From IMG/VR virus record IMGVR_UViG_3300017752_000041, positions 1 to 39,946 of that record: a stretch of DNA of 39,946 nucleotides; one strand, written 5' to 3'. The notes under the pieces are model-generated. The model saw only the letters and a program-made list of their open reading frames with translations, was not told where the DNA came from and searched no databases. Numbering within the stretch: the stretch's first letter is position 1; every line of letters starts with the position of its first letter. Below are positions 6,673 through 14,439 of this stretch, piece by piece. This DNA is from a virus. The translations under genes and the position numbers were made by a program.

Positions 6673-7953
6673 ATGGCGACCTACGTTAACAACTTACGAC
6701 TTAAAGAAATCGCCACGGGCGATGAAAGTGGCACTTGGGGAACCAGTACCAATACTAACCTTGAGCTGATTACCGACGGTTTTAGCGCGGGTGTTAAGCA
6801 GCTAGCCGCAGACGCCGATGAAACCTTTACAATGCCTGACGGCACGGCAGACGACACCCGTTCGTTTTTACTCGCGTTTACTTCGGCGGTATCGCTAACA
6901 GCGACTCGCGTGGTTACGCTTGGCCCAAACACAATATCTAAAGTGTGGATTATTGACAACCTTACTTCTGGCGGCCAGATTATTACGATCAAGCAAGGCT
7001 CAGGTGCTACGGTAGACATTCCAAACGGCGCTAAGGTCATGATCGTCACGGATGGTGCGGGAGCGGGTGCGGGGGTCTTTAATGCTAACCCCACAGCCGC
7101 TAGTGGCGGCACAGTAACGAGTGTAGGCGGTACGGGCACAGTTAACGGGATTACCCTGACAGGCACAGTCACTAGCTCCGGCAACCTAACACTTGGCGGT
7201 ACACTGGCCAACGTCGATCTGACTACCCAAGTAACCGGAACCTTGCCTGTTGCCAACGGCGGTACGGGGATTACTTCTTTCGGCGCAGGCATTGCAGATT
7301 GGTTAGGTACGCCTTCTAGTGCAAACCTTGCTACTGCGGTAACAGACGAAACAGGTTCAGGACTTGTTGTATTTAACGTAAGCCCCGCGCTTACTACTCC
7401 CGCAATAACAACGGGAATAAATGATGTAAACACCAACGAAATACTTAAGTTTACGGCTACAGGCTCTGCGGTTAACGAAATTACGTTGGCAAACGCTGCC
7501 ACTGGGGGACACCCATCTTTATCCGCCACAGGTACCGACACTAATATAAGTTTAGATATAGCCCCCAAAGGCACTGGCGAATTTAATGTCACCTCAAGCT
7601 TTATGTCAGGTGTGTTTTCGGACCGTGTATCTGTTATTGGCAACACGGGAACGTCGCAAACTATCGACTGCGACGACGGTAACGTATTTACTGCGACCCT
7701 AACGGGTAACTGCACCTTTACGTTGGCTACCCCTAACGGTATCTCTAATAGGGCTACGTCTTTCACGCTAATTCTTACTAACGATGCCACGGCCTCTAGG
7801 ACAGTAGTTTTGTCGGGTGGCACCTTTAAGTATCCGGGCGGGTCTATCAGTAGAAGCACGGGCGCTAATGAAGTAGACATTTGGTTTTTCTTTTCGCCGG
7901 ATGGCGGTACAACTTGGTATGTTACAATACCGGCTAAAGATTTAACCACATAA
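6673..7953 (+). CDS. Tail fibre-like protein
   Basis: 426 aa. The N-terminus Y-V-N-N-L-R-L-K-E-I-A-T-G-D-E-S-G-T-W-G is the phage attachment-type start known from fibre proteins of marine podophages. The middle has G-G-T-V-T-S-V-G-G-T-G-T-V-N-G-I-T-L-T-G and L-P-V-A-N-G-G-T-G-I-T-S-F-G, classic fibre repeat motifs, and the C-terminal domain is beta-rich with T-T-W-Y-V-T-I-P-A. Likely a trimeric fibre; receptor unknown. Confidence 0.75.
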   Translation: MATYVNNLRLKEIATGDESGTWGTSTNTNLELITDGFSAGVKQLAADADETFTMPDGTADDTRSFLLAFTSAVSLTATRVVTLGPNTISKVWIIDNLTSGGQIITIKQGSGATVDIPNGAKVMIVTDGAGAGAGVFNANPTAASGGTVTSVGGTGTVNGITLTGTVTSSGNLTLGGTLANVDLTTQVTGTLPVANGGTGITSFGAGIADWLGTPSSANLATAVTDETGSGLVVFNVSPALTTPAITTGINDVNTNEILKFTATGSAVNEITLANAATGGHPSLSATGTDTNISLDIAPKGTGEFNVTSSFMSGVFSDRVSVIGNTGTSQTIDCDDGNVFTATLTGNCTFTLATPNGISNRATSFTLILTNDATASRTVVLSGGTFKYPGGSISRSTGANEVDIWFFFSPDGGTTWYVTIPAKDLTT

Positions 7954-7980
7954 TTTAATACAGCCTAGGAGGCTACTAAA

Positions 7981-8211
7981 ATGGCATTACCAGAAGAGTT
8001 ACAAAATCAAGTTGACTACCACACAACTATAGACAATAACCGAATGGCTAACCAGAATGCGGCGGATTCCAAACGCGCTAAGTTAGAAACGTTGCGTATG
8101 GCTAAAGATATCGTTATGGAAAACCATAAGACGGCTGCGGCCGGAAGCGTTATTGGTGCTACCGATATAACTGCTATGGCGACTACGCTCGAAGCTTTTG
8201 TAAATAGTTAA
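7981..8211 (+). CDS. Small helical protein before the oxygenase cluster
   Basis: 76 aa, predicted mostly helical (D-S-K-R-A-K-L-E-T-L-R-M-A-K-D-I-V-M-E-N), charged, with no cysteines. An AGGAGG site lies upstream, and its stop overlaps the start of the first oxygenase gene (TAATG), so it is translated with that cluster. Possibly a tail-fibre chaperone or adaptor; not recognised. Confidence 0.55.
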   Translation: MALPEELQNQVDYHTTIDNNRMANQNAADSKRAKLETLRMAKDIVMENHKTAAAGSVIGATDITAMATTLEAFVNS

Positions 8212-8789
8212 TGGAATCGTATGCGTATTTCTCAACGCCTATATACCGTGAAGAGCGGTCAGAGTGGGTGGAAGAAACGCTAAAACATACCCAGAAATAC
8301 TATGAACAAATGGAGCCATCGGTAGTCAAACAGACTACGCACATGGCGAATGACCCTGACCTTGGGTACTTAGCGTCCTACTTTCGAGACAAGGGCGTTA
8401 GTATTCTAAAGGATCAGGGTTATTTAACAGACGAGTATGAGTTTTACGTGTCTGGAATGTGGGGCCAAGAGTTTGCATGTACTGGTAGTAATATTATGCA
8501 CGTGCATGGAGACAGCCAAATATCAGGGTTCTACTTTTTAGAAATGCCCGAAGGCGGGTCTTACCCTATATTTGATGACCCAAGACCGGGAAAGCGCATG
8601 GCGGATTTGTGGGCAGCGCCTAACGATCAAGTTACAATGGCAACGCCTCAGATACACTTTAACAATGTGCAAGCGGGCACTATGATGCTGTTTAACTCGT
8701 GGTTGCCGCACATGATTACACCGAACCAATCTAATAATCCGACAAAGTTCATACACTTTATTTTGTCGCAAAGAAAAAGGTTTATTTAA
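8211..8789 (+). CDS. 2-oxoglutarate/Fe(II) oxygenase-like protein (1 of 4)
   Basis: 192 aa. Candidate iron ligands H99-x-D101 in H-V-H-G-D-S-Q-I-S-G-F-Y-F-L and a distal H167 in S-W-L-P-H-M-I-T-P-N; F-D-D-P-R at 121-125 and the C-terminal K-F-I-H-F-I-L strand match the layout of the putative 2OG-Fe(II) oxygenase family with lSGvyYl ... DPR ... swLpH (family recalled, not searched). Such enzymes couple 2-oxoglutarate decarboxylation to hydroxylation of a protein side chain or small molecule. Overlaps or abuts both neighbours. The substrate cannot be read from sequence. Confidence 0.75.
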   Translation: MESYAYFSTPIYREERSEWVEETLKHTQKYYEQMEPSVVKQTTHMANDPDLGYLASYFRDKGVSILKDQGYLTDEYEFYVSGMWGQEFACTGSNIMHVHGDSQISGFYFLEMPEGGSYPIFDDPRPGKRMADLWAAPNDQVTMATPQIHFNNVQAGTMMLFNSWLPHMITPNQSNNPTKFIHFILSQRKRFI

Positions 8790-9373
8790 TGCAGCATTTG
8801 CTGACGCCGTATTCTAGGAAGATAGAACCGTTTGCGTGGTGGGAAAACGCATTTACCGATCAAGAGCTTGATTGGCTGCAACAAAAGGCAAAAGAAGCTA
8901 CACAGGATGCGCAAGTAGGTGGAGGAAGTAAGGGGGGCCTTAACTACCATGTAAGGCGCTCAGAGTTAAACTGGTTAAACAAAGGTCCTGAATGTGAGTG
9001 GGTTTTCGAGCGTTTAGCACATATTGCAGCACAGTTAAACTCCGATTATTTTGGGTTTGATCTAACAGGCTTCGCGGAACCTTTGCAGCTTACTAACTAC
9101 CACGAAGACAGGCAGGGGGCGTATACGTGGCACCAAGATTTTGGCGCTTCGGGGGTTTCAAGAAAACTGTCTATAGTGTTGCAACTTTCAGACCCGAATG
9201 GGTACGAAGGGGGGGAGCTGCAAATATTGACGAGTGGAAAACCGACCGTAGTGCAGAAAAAAAGAGGTTTAATTACTGTATTTCCCGCGTGGACTTTGCA
9301 TCAAGTAACTCCAGTAGTTAAAGGCACGCGCCAAACATTAGTAACATGGATTTCGGGACCTGCATTTAAATGA
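8789..9373 (+). CDS. 2-oxoglutarate/Fe(II) oxygenase, prolyl-hydroxylase type (2 of 4)
   Basis: 194 aa with the clearest motif set of the four: W-H115-x-D117-F-G, then G-G-E-L-Q-I, F-P-A-W-T-L-H171-Q-V-T-P-V and R181 in K-G-T-R-Q-T-L-V-T-W as the expected 2-oxoglutarate anchor. This is the prolyl 4-hydroxylase/PKHD-like arrangement. The N-terminal 100 residues are a helical cap. Shares its stop with the next start (overlap 4 nt). Acts in the cytoplasm of the host; likely modifies a protein (inference from family). Confidence 0.85.
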   Translation: MQHLLTPYSRKIEPFAWWENAFTDQELDWLQQKAKEATQDAQVGGGSKGGLNYHVRRSELNWLNKGPECEWVFERLAHIAAQLNSDYFGFDLTGFAEPLQLTNYHEDRQGAYTWHQDFGASGVSRKLSIVLQLSDPNGYEGGELQILTSGKPTVVQKKRGLITVFPAWTLHQVTPVVKGTRQTLVTWISGPAFK

Positions 9374-9966
9374 AAATGGAAACCAAAGATTTTATAGGCG
9401 TTATTTCAGACGTGTACCCAGAGGGCTTCTGTGCGCACTTAATAGCGGAGTTTGACCGGAATCAAAGTTTCGGTGCCGGAAATGATAGGCAGCAAGGAGA
9501 GGGCGTCCACAAACATAAAAAGGACGATTATCAAATAGGGTTAAACGGTAAAAATTTTAACTTTGAACCCTTTAACGGTGATAACCCCGTAGATATATTT
9601 TTCCAAGGACTTCAAAACTGTTTTGAGCAGTATACGGACACATTTTCCGTAGCTAAAGATATAAGGATGAATTGCAATAACCTGAAAATGCAAAAAACTT
9701 CTACCGGGGGCGGCTACCACGTGTGGCATGGTGAGCAAGGTAACGGGGAACAAGCTAATCGGGGCCTAGTGTATATGCTTTATTTAAACACTTTGCCAAT
9801 AGAAGCTAACGGCGAAACAGAGTTTCTGTACCAAGAACGGCGAATAAATCCTGTCGAGAACACAATGATTATTTGGCCTGCGTCTTTTACTCACGCGCAT
9901 AGGGGAAATCCCGTTTATGGAAGTAACACCAAGTATATTGTTACGGGGTGGTTCTACCATGAGTAA
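9370..9966 (+). CDS. 2-oxoglutarate/Fe(II) oxygenase-like protein with HxE ligand pair (3 of 4)
   Basis: 198 aa. The candidate iron site is W-H120-G-E122 rather than H-x-D, with distal His in F-T-H-A-H-R-G (H175 or H177) and a C-terminal T-K-Y-I-V-T-G-W strand whose Lys may bind 2-oxoglutarate. G-E-T-E-F-L and I-W-P-A-S-F-T-H fit the double-stranded beta-helix core. HxE centres are known but less common. Overlaps the next gene by 8 nt. Confidence 0.7.
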   Translation: MKMETKDFIGVISDVYPEGFCAHLIAEFDRNQSFGAGNDRQQGEGVHKHKKDDYQIGLNGKNFNFEPFNGDNPVDIFFQGLQNCFEQYTDTFSVAKDIRMNCNNLKMQKTSTGGGYHVWHGEQGNGEQANRGLVYMLYLNTLPIEANGETEFLYQERRINPVENTMIIWPASFTHAHRGNPVYGSNTKYIVTGWFYHE

Positions 9967-10534
9967 TTTTCAAGACGCCCGTTACTGCAAAGTAGAAGGT
10001 TTGGTCGACGCTCAAACGATACAAACAATATCTCAGTATTTTGAGAACAAAATAAAAGCGGGTGAATGGACACCAAAAGCAGAACTTAAACCGGAAGAGG
10101 CTAGCCGTTTTAGTTACTATGCCGACCCTTTAATAGAAGTTTTATTGAAGCAGTGTTTAACTGTAGTGGAAGAACAAACAGGGCTAGAGTTAGAACCAAC
10201 ATATTCATATAGCCGCGTGTATCAAGAGGGCGAAGAGCTTACCCCTCATACGGACAGACCTTCTTGTGAAGTAAGTGTGACGGTTAACGTAGCATGCACC
10301 AACGGTATATGGCCTATATGGATGCAATATGAAGGTAACGATCCCGTAAAGTGTATGCTAGAGCCGGGGGATGCAGTGATTTATAAGGGTTGCGAAGTGA
10401 CTCACTGGCGTAGAAAATTACCTAAAAGTACAATAAACGTACAATTTATGCTGCATTATGTAGACAAGAACGGCCCTTATGCCGAATATAAATTTGATAA
10501 ACGTACTTCGTTAGGAGTAAAACAATGCCTATAG
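9959..10534 (+). CDS. 2-oxoglutarate/Fe(II) oxygenase-like protein (4 of 4)
   Basis: 191 aa from the ATG that overlaps the preceding stop by 8 nt; a longer in-frame start at 9917 would overlap more and adds nothing conserved. Iron ligands H97-T-D99 in E-L-T-P-H-T-D-R-P, distal H149 in E-V-T-H-W-R, with L-E-P-G-D-A-V-I-Y before it and R151 close by. G-I-W-P-I-W-M-Q-Y lies in the core. The next gene (glycine-rich adhesin candidate) starts 10 nt before this stop, so the two are tightly coupled. Confidence 0.75.
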   Translation: MSNFQDARYCKVEGLVDAQTIQTISQYFENKIKAGEWTPKAELKPEEASRFSYYADPLIEVLLKQCLTVVEEQTGLELEPTYSYSRVYQEGEELTPHTDRPSCEVSVTVNVACTNGIWPIWMQYEGNDPVKCMLEPGDAVIYKGCEVTHWRRKLPKSTINVQFMLHYVDKNGPYAEYKFDKRTSLGVKQCL

Positions 10535-11628
10535 GAACTAGTAAAGTAGGTTTATTTGGCGGAAGGATACCCATACCCGCGGGCAGCGAAACTTTTAATT
10601 CACCCGGAACTTTTGTTGTCCCCGAAGGTTTAGAAATTGTTACGGTATCCGGTAACGGGTCCTCCGGCAATGCGGGTAATCCGGGCGGTGCGGGAACTGG
10701 CGGATTTAGCGGGGCCGGGGGAAGTGCGGGAACGCTTACCAATAACTGCCCGATTGCCCCTAATCAAAACTGGGGTTATTGCGGCGGAGTTAGTGTAAAA
10801 GCCGGAGGAGCTAGTAGACAAGCGCCGGGGGGTCCCGGCTTGTCTGGAAATCCCGGCAATGCGGGGGCCACCACCTCAGCTTTAGGCCAAACTTTCACAA
10901 ACGGTAATGGCGGTAATGGCGGTGCTGCGGGAAATCTCGGTGCCTCCGGAAATGCTGGAAATGCTGGAAACAGCTCGAATATAGCGAGGGCAGGACCCGC
11001 GGGAAGTGTCACCGCTACGTCACCTTTTGGTGGTAATGGCGGTGGTAGTAATGTTTCGCCAATTAATACCGGCGGTACGGGTATGAAGGGGCAAACACAG
11101 TCGTTGGATAATCCTCCGCCTATAAACATTCAATCTGTTTGCGTAATTGGAGGGTTTGGGGGCAGTGGCGCGGGGAGTAGTAGCCCCGGTAATTATAATG
11201 TTGGTGGGTCTATGCCCGGTCCCGGCGTATCAGGCTGTTCTTCACCACCAATACCCGGCGGTTCTACTGGCGGCGGTGCGGCAGGGATAGGCGTTTACGG
11301 CTATTCTAACAGCTTTGACACGTACAATATCCCACGAAATCCGACAGCGGGGGCACAAGGAAACACTTCTGCCGGTTTTGCCGGTGGCGGTGGCGGTGGT
11401 GGTGGTGGTGCAAGGATGGCAGGAAACAACGCGGGAGGTTGGGCCGGGCAAGTCACTTCGGGCGGTGGAGGGGGAGGCTCTTCGACAAGCGGAAACCCCG
11501 GTAGTCCCGGTAACCCCGGAAATTCTGGCACACCCGCTACATTTAATTGCGTACCTACAACTACCGGCACCTACCCCGTGCAAGTAGATAACGGGGGTCA
11601 AATAACAATTTCTTGGAATACTCAGTAG
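10525..11628 (+). CDS. Glycine-rich adhesin / tail-tip protein with collagen-like triplets
   Basis: 367 aa, extremely rich in Gly, with Ser, Asn, Pro and Ala. A beta N-terminus (T-F-N-S-P-G-T-F-V-V-P-E-G-L-E-I-V-T-V-S-G) and a C-terminus (T-Y-P-V-Q-V-D-N-G-G-Q-I-T-I-S-W-N) match the glycine-rich domain often found in phage tail tips. The interior would form polyglycine II or collagen-like helices: residues 323-337 read GNP GSP GNP GNS GTP, Gly-X-Y with Pro at Y. Five or more Cys may crosslink it. Overlap with the fourth oxygenase gene and position after the fibre suggest a receptor-binding adhesin (inference). Confidence 0.7.
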   Translation: MPIGTSKVGLFGGRIPIPAGSETFNSPGTFVVPEGLEIVTVSGNGSSGNAGNPGGAGTGGFSGAGGSAGTLTNNCPIAPNQNWGYCGGVSVKAGGASRQAPGGPGLSGNPGNAGATTSALGQTFTNGNGGNGGAAGNLGASGNAGNAGNSSNIARAGPAGSVTATSPFGGNGGGSNVSPINTGGTGMKGQTQSLDNPPPINIQSVCVIGGFGGSGAGSSSPGNYNVGGSMPGPGVSGCSSPPIPGGSTGGGAAGIGVYGYSNSFDTYNIPRNPTAGAQGNTSAGFAGGGGGGGGGARMAGNNAGGWAGQVTSGGGGGGSSTSGNPGSPGNPGNSGTPATFNCVPTTTGTYPVQVDNGGQITISWNTQ

Positions 11629-11630
11629 CT

Positions 11631-12161
11631 ATGGAAAATTACAAAAACCTTACTACAAAACAAATAGACGAAGAGCTAAAAAGATTGGAAAAAGTCGCGC
11701 AGCTTAGGAGTATGACGAGCAACGATAGCCGTGCACAGTCTATAAACATAGGTACAGCGGGTGGGGGTGCTACCGAGATAACTATGCGGGGAGTGCACGG
11801 TGATTTTCTATGGAATGTGTATCAACCAGTAGAGGTAATTGAGCTTATTAACCAATTAGCCGCAGGGATAGGTTGCCATATTGCCATTCAACCTAGAAAA
11901 GATTTTGCTAGTTGGAGAGAATGGAAGCATGATTCAGACCATCTACCGTTTATGGGGGTGAGCGTTGCTCCGTTTGCTAATATGTGGCCCGATTTTGCTA
12001 ATCATCCACCGATAAGTCGTGAAACGGGAGGTAATTTACCTTCCCCCGAAGAACAACCCGGATTAAAACCTAAACTAGAGGTTAAGGAGAAAGAAAATGT
12101 GGCAACTAAGAAAGCTGTCAACAAACGAAGCGCTAAGCGAAGCCGGACCACTTCCAAATAA
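11631..12161 (+). CDS. Unrecognised protein of tail-adhesin block
   Basis: 176 aa from ATG 11631, 2 nt after the adhesin stop; an in-frame TTG 18 nt upstream is less likely. N-terminal helix (K-Q-I-D-E-E-L-K-R-L-E-K-V-A-Q-L-R-S), a compact middle (I-E-L-I-N-Q-L-A-A-G-I-G-C-H-I-A-I-Q-P-R-K-D-F-A-S-W-R-E-W in pattern) and a long basic disordered end (K-K-A-V-N-K-R-S-A-K-R-S-R). Overlaps the chaperone gene by 65 nt in another frame. Perhaps an adhesin-associated chaperone; not recognised. Confidence 0.6.
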   Translation: MENYKNLTTKQIDEELKRLEKVAQLRSMTSNDSRAQSINIGTAGGGATEITMRGVHGDFLWNVYQPVEVIELINQLAAGIGCHIAIQPRKDFASWREWKHDSDHLPFMGVSVAPFANMWPDFANHPPISRETGGNLPSPEEQPGLKPKLEVKEKENVATKKAVNKRSAKRSRTTSK

Positions 12162-12477
12162 CTGGGGTCCTATTTTTGGCATGTTAGGAGTCCAAGATAA
12201 ACTTGGTGACTTATCGTGGCTTGGTGAAAACTACTCAGACCAAGGTTGGGTTCAGGTAGAAGACGAAGTCAATACGCTTGCTGAAGCAACCCCTGCCGAG
12301 TTGGAGTGGGAAAAAGCTAAAGTTTTGTTGAGGGAGTCGGATTGGTCCGTTCTTTCAGACGTGCCTATGTATAACGAAACCCGTCAAAAGTGGATTTCTT
12401 ATCGTAAAGCGTTAAGAGAAATTAAATACCAATCAGGTTTTCCTGAAAGTATAACGTGGCCTACTAAACCGGAGTGA
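12097..12477 (+). CDS. Tail fibre assembly chaperone-like protein
   Basis: 126 aa. The C-terminal block R-E-S-D-W-S-V-L-S-D-V-P, K-W-I-S-Y-R-K-A-L-R-E-I and G-F-P-E-S-I-T-W-P-T-K-P is the familiar phage tail assembly chaperone pattern (DWtvlsD ... aYRqaLRdip ... FP ... WPtkP). Good AAGGAGAAAG site just before the ATG, inside the previous gene. In known phages such proteins help fold or trimerise the adjacent fibre or adhesin, which supports the adhesin role of the glycine-rich protein two genes upstream. Confidence 0.85.
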   Translation: MWQLRKLSTNEALSEAGPLPNNWGPIFGMLGVQDKLGDLSWLGENYSDQGWVQVEDEVNTLAEATPAELEWEKAKVLLRESDWSVLSDVPMYNETRQKWISYRKALREIKYQSGFPESITWPTKPE

Positions 12478-12695
12478 AGTACCGCATACGGTTTAATAAA
12501 GCCCGAGGGCAACCGGGTCGTGGTACAGAAGAGCACGTATGGCGGGTGCTTCAAGACAATACAGAGTGGTTGGCTCGACACGTTATAATAGAAGTACCGT
12601 CCAGAAGTGAGCAAGAAGGCCCTGACTGGAATATGGTTTGCGAAGGCAACATGTTATTTTTTGAAGACACAGATACGGCGGTAATTACAAAATGA
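12474..12695 (+). CDS. Small unrecognised protein, GTG start
   Basis: 73 aa starting at GTG that overlaps the previous stop (GTGA), with GGAG directly upstream. Sequence is charged: K-Y-R-I-R-F-N-K-A-R-G-Q-P-G-R-G-T and E-H-V-W-R-V-L-Q-D-N-T-E-W-L-A-R-H. One Cys, no membrane segment. Position within a tail and modification block suggests a helper; the function is unknown. Confidence 0.6.
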   Translation: MKYRIRFNKARGQPGRGTEEHVWRVLQDNTEWLARHVIIEVPSRSEQEGPDWNMVCEGNMLFFEDTDTAVITK

Positions 12696-13444
12696 TTATA
12701 TGCGACTCAAACAACTTTGCCGTAACCCGTGCTCAAAAAACGGGCGGTGCCTCGCTTGAAATTTATTTTCTTGAATCGGGACTGGTAGATACAAACAGCG
12801 ACATATACACACTTGAGGGCGGGTTTAATACTTGGGAAGAGTTTAAAGCTTATAGCGATGCCCATGACAATCTTAAGTATTCAGAGCTTCCCAGAGATTT
12901 GTACGGGTATGATTATCTTAAAGACGCACAAAAAACCTACCATGAAGTAGTAGCTGATGGGCAGGCCCCGGCCGATATGCCTTGGGTGGGTACAATACGT
13001 CACCCATTACATTGGCTTGCATCCCTCTATTACTATGCAAACGTGCGAAGAAAAATAACCGCAGCAGAAAACCTTAAAAAGTACGGGCACTACACTAAAA
13101 ACGATCTTGATATGGCACAAGAAGTATCCGAGCCAGACGCTTCATTTGATTTTGTTTTTGATAAGCATTGGACGCACCCTAATGTACAGGATAGCTTAAA
13201 AGCACAAACAAGCTACTATCCAGAGCACGTGCAGCTATTCAATATTGAAAACATACATGAACACGCCACAGCTTTTATAACAGCCAAAGGCGGTGCGGTA
13301 ATGGAACGAATAGAAGTGCGTAAAAGCGACAACGACCCTACGTACTACTTGGATAACCTTTCCGCCGACAGAAAGCAACGCGCTTTAGATATATATGCAA
13401 AAGATTTAGCGGCTTGGGAAGCAGCATACGCTATTTATAACTAA
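12692..13444 (+). CDS. Sulfotransferase-like protein (1 of 2)
   Basis: 250 aa. Starts with the nucleotide-donor loop region A-Q-K-T-G-G-A-S (residues 14-21), the 5'-phosphosulfate-binding loop position for PAPS, and has G-T-I-R103-H-P-L-H-W at the 3'-phosphate-binding position. The rest is an alpha/beta fold with a helical C-terminus ending A-A-Y-A-I-Y-N. It overlaps its paralogue downstream (TAATG). Family would transfer sulfate from PAPS to a sugar or tyrosine. The loop here departs from P-K-T-G-S/T (Gln-Lys start), so activity is less certain than for copy 2. Confidence 0.65.
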   Translation: MIICDSNNFAVTRAQKTGGASLEIYFLESGLVDTNSDIYTLEGGFNTWEEFKAYSDAHDNLKYSELPRDLYGYDYLKDAQKTYHEVVADGQAPADMPWVGTIRHPLHWLASLYYYANVRRKITAAENLKKYGHYTKNDLDMAQEVSEPDASFDFVFDKHWTHPNVQDSLKAQTSYYPEHVQLFNIENIHEHATAFITAKGGAVMERIEVRKSDNDPTYYLDNLSADRKQRALDIYAKDLAAWEAAYAIYN

Positions 13445-14151
13445 TGTTTATATCTCGTTCTAACAATTTTGTTTTCATAAGAGTACCCAAGACCGGCTCT
13501 ACGTCGGCTTTGTTTTATTTTTTAAGCTCGGGGCTTTACGACTCTAGCAAAGACACGGTGGCCCTTGAGGGTAACTTTTACTCGTGGGAGCAGATGCAGA
13601 AATGTTTTGTAGATCATCCCAAAGACTACTTAGAAAAAGCCCGACAAGTTCCGTTTATGGATTTGGTTGGTATAAATAGGGAAGTGCACTCGTCATATTC
13701 CGAGTTAGTCAAGGAAGGGAAAGTAGACAAAGGGATGCCGTGTTATTCGGTGGTTAGAAACCCTATAGACAGATTGTGCTCTATTTACTTTTATAAAAAT
13801 AAGCAAGGAGACGTGGCGGGTAAGGCCCCAGAAACAGAAAACGTTAACGAGTTTTGCTATAAAGCTTGTATTAAAGGCGAAAAACTAGACCCCGAGCATT
13901 CAAGTAATTTGCAGTCTAGTTATTTCCCAGATCATACAAAGCTATGGAATATAGAGAACTTACATGAACACGCGGTAGCAGACATAACTGCTTTGGGGGG
14001 CAAGGTCGGACATCCGATACATGTGCGAAAAACTAATCCGGACCCTATAGATTACCAAGCACTCTTGTCTCATGAAGTGGTTCAGATGATAGAGTTAAAA
14101 TACGCTCAAGACTTTGTTCTTTGGGAAAAAGCATACGCGGTGTACAATTAA
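13444..14151 (+). CDS. Sulfotransferase-like protein (2 of 2)
   Basis: 235 aa, tandem paralogue of the previous gene with the canonical loop V-P-K-T-G-S-T (14-20) and S-V-V-R105-N-P-I-D-R for the 3'-phosphate of PAPS. C-terminus L-W-E-K-A-Y-A-V-Y-N parallels the first copy (A-W-E-A-A-Y-A-I-Y-N). Likely cytoplasmic. The two together could act as a heterodimer or on different acceptors; the acceptor could be a tail protein glycan or a host surface sugar (inference). Low sequence identity outside the loops implies an old duplication. Confidence 0.75.
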   Translation: MFISRSNNFVFIRVPKTGSTSALFYFLSSGLYDSSKDTVALEGNFYSWEQMQKCFVDHPKDYLEKARQVPFMDLVGINREVHSSYSELVKEGKVDKGMPCYSVVRNPIDRLCSIYFYKNKQGDVAGKAPETENVNEFCYKACIKGEKLDPEHSSNLQSSYFPDHTKLWNIENLHEHAVADITALGGKVGHPIHVRKTNPDPIDYQALLSHEVVQMIELKYAQDFVLWEKAYAVYN

Positions 14152-14184
14152 GTAGGGCTAGATAGTAGTAGGAGAACCCATGAG

Positions 14185-14430
14185 ATGACCGAGCTAGAGC
14201 TAGAAGCAATGATACAGCGTGCTGCGGAGGCGGGGGCTAAAAAAGCCTTACGTGACGTGGGTTTACAAGACGACGACGCTGTTCATGACATGCGTGAAAT
14301 ACGCGACCTTCTAGACTCTTGGCGGTCGGCCAAACGTACTGCGGCAAATACCGTGATTAAGACCTTTACCTACATATTCTTGGGTGCCCTGCTAACGGGG
14401 TCCTACTTTAGTTTTTTTAACAAGCCTTAG
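14185..14430 (+). CDS. Holin candidate, single C-terminal membrane helix
   Basis: 81 aa. A cytoplasmic N-terminal helix (E-L-E-L-E-A-M-I-Q-R-A-A-E-A-G-A-K-K-A-L) and a hydrophobic segment at about residues 55-77 ending F-F-N-K-P. The pattern is a phage small one-TM protein (DUF6127-like in my recollection). It opens the lysis cassette and follows a short non-coding gap with GGAG 10 nt before the ATG. A pinholin-like role is plausible; one TM helix alone does not prove it. Confidence 0.6.
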   Translation: MTELELEAMIQRAAEAGAKKALRDVGLQDDDAVHDMREIRDLLDSWRSAKRTAANTVIKTFTYIFLGALLTGSYFSFFNKP

Positions 14431-14439
14431 GTGCGTATT

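Noticed and set aside
6681-7949. 422-codon open frame antisense to the fibre gene
   Set aside because: It mirrors the fibre gene almost exactly, is Val/Pro/Ser low complexity, and has no ribosome site; it is a by-product of Thr/Gly/Asn codon use.
10776-11601. Several antisense and alternative frames in the glycine-rich gene
   Set aside because: GC-rich Gly codons read as Pro-rich on the other strand; no ribosome sites or family motifs.
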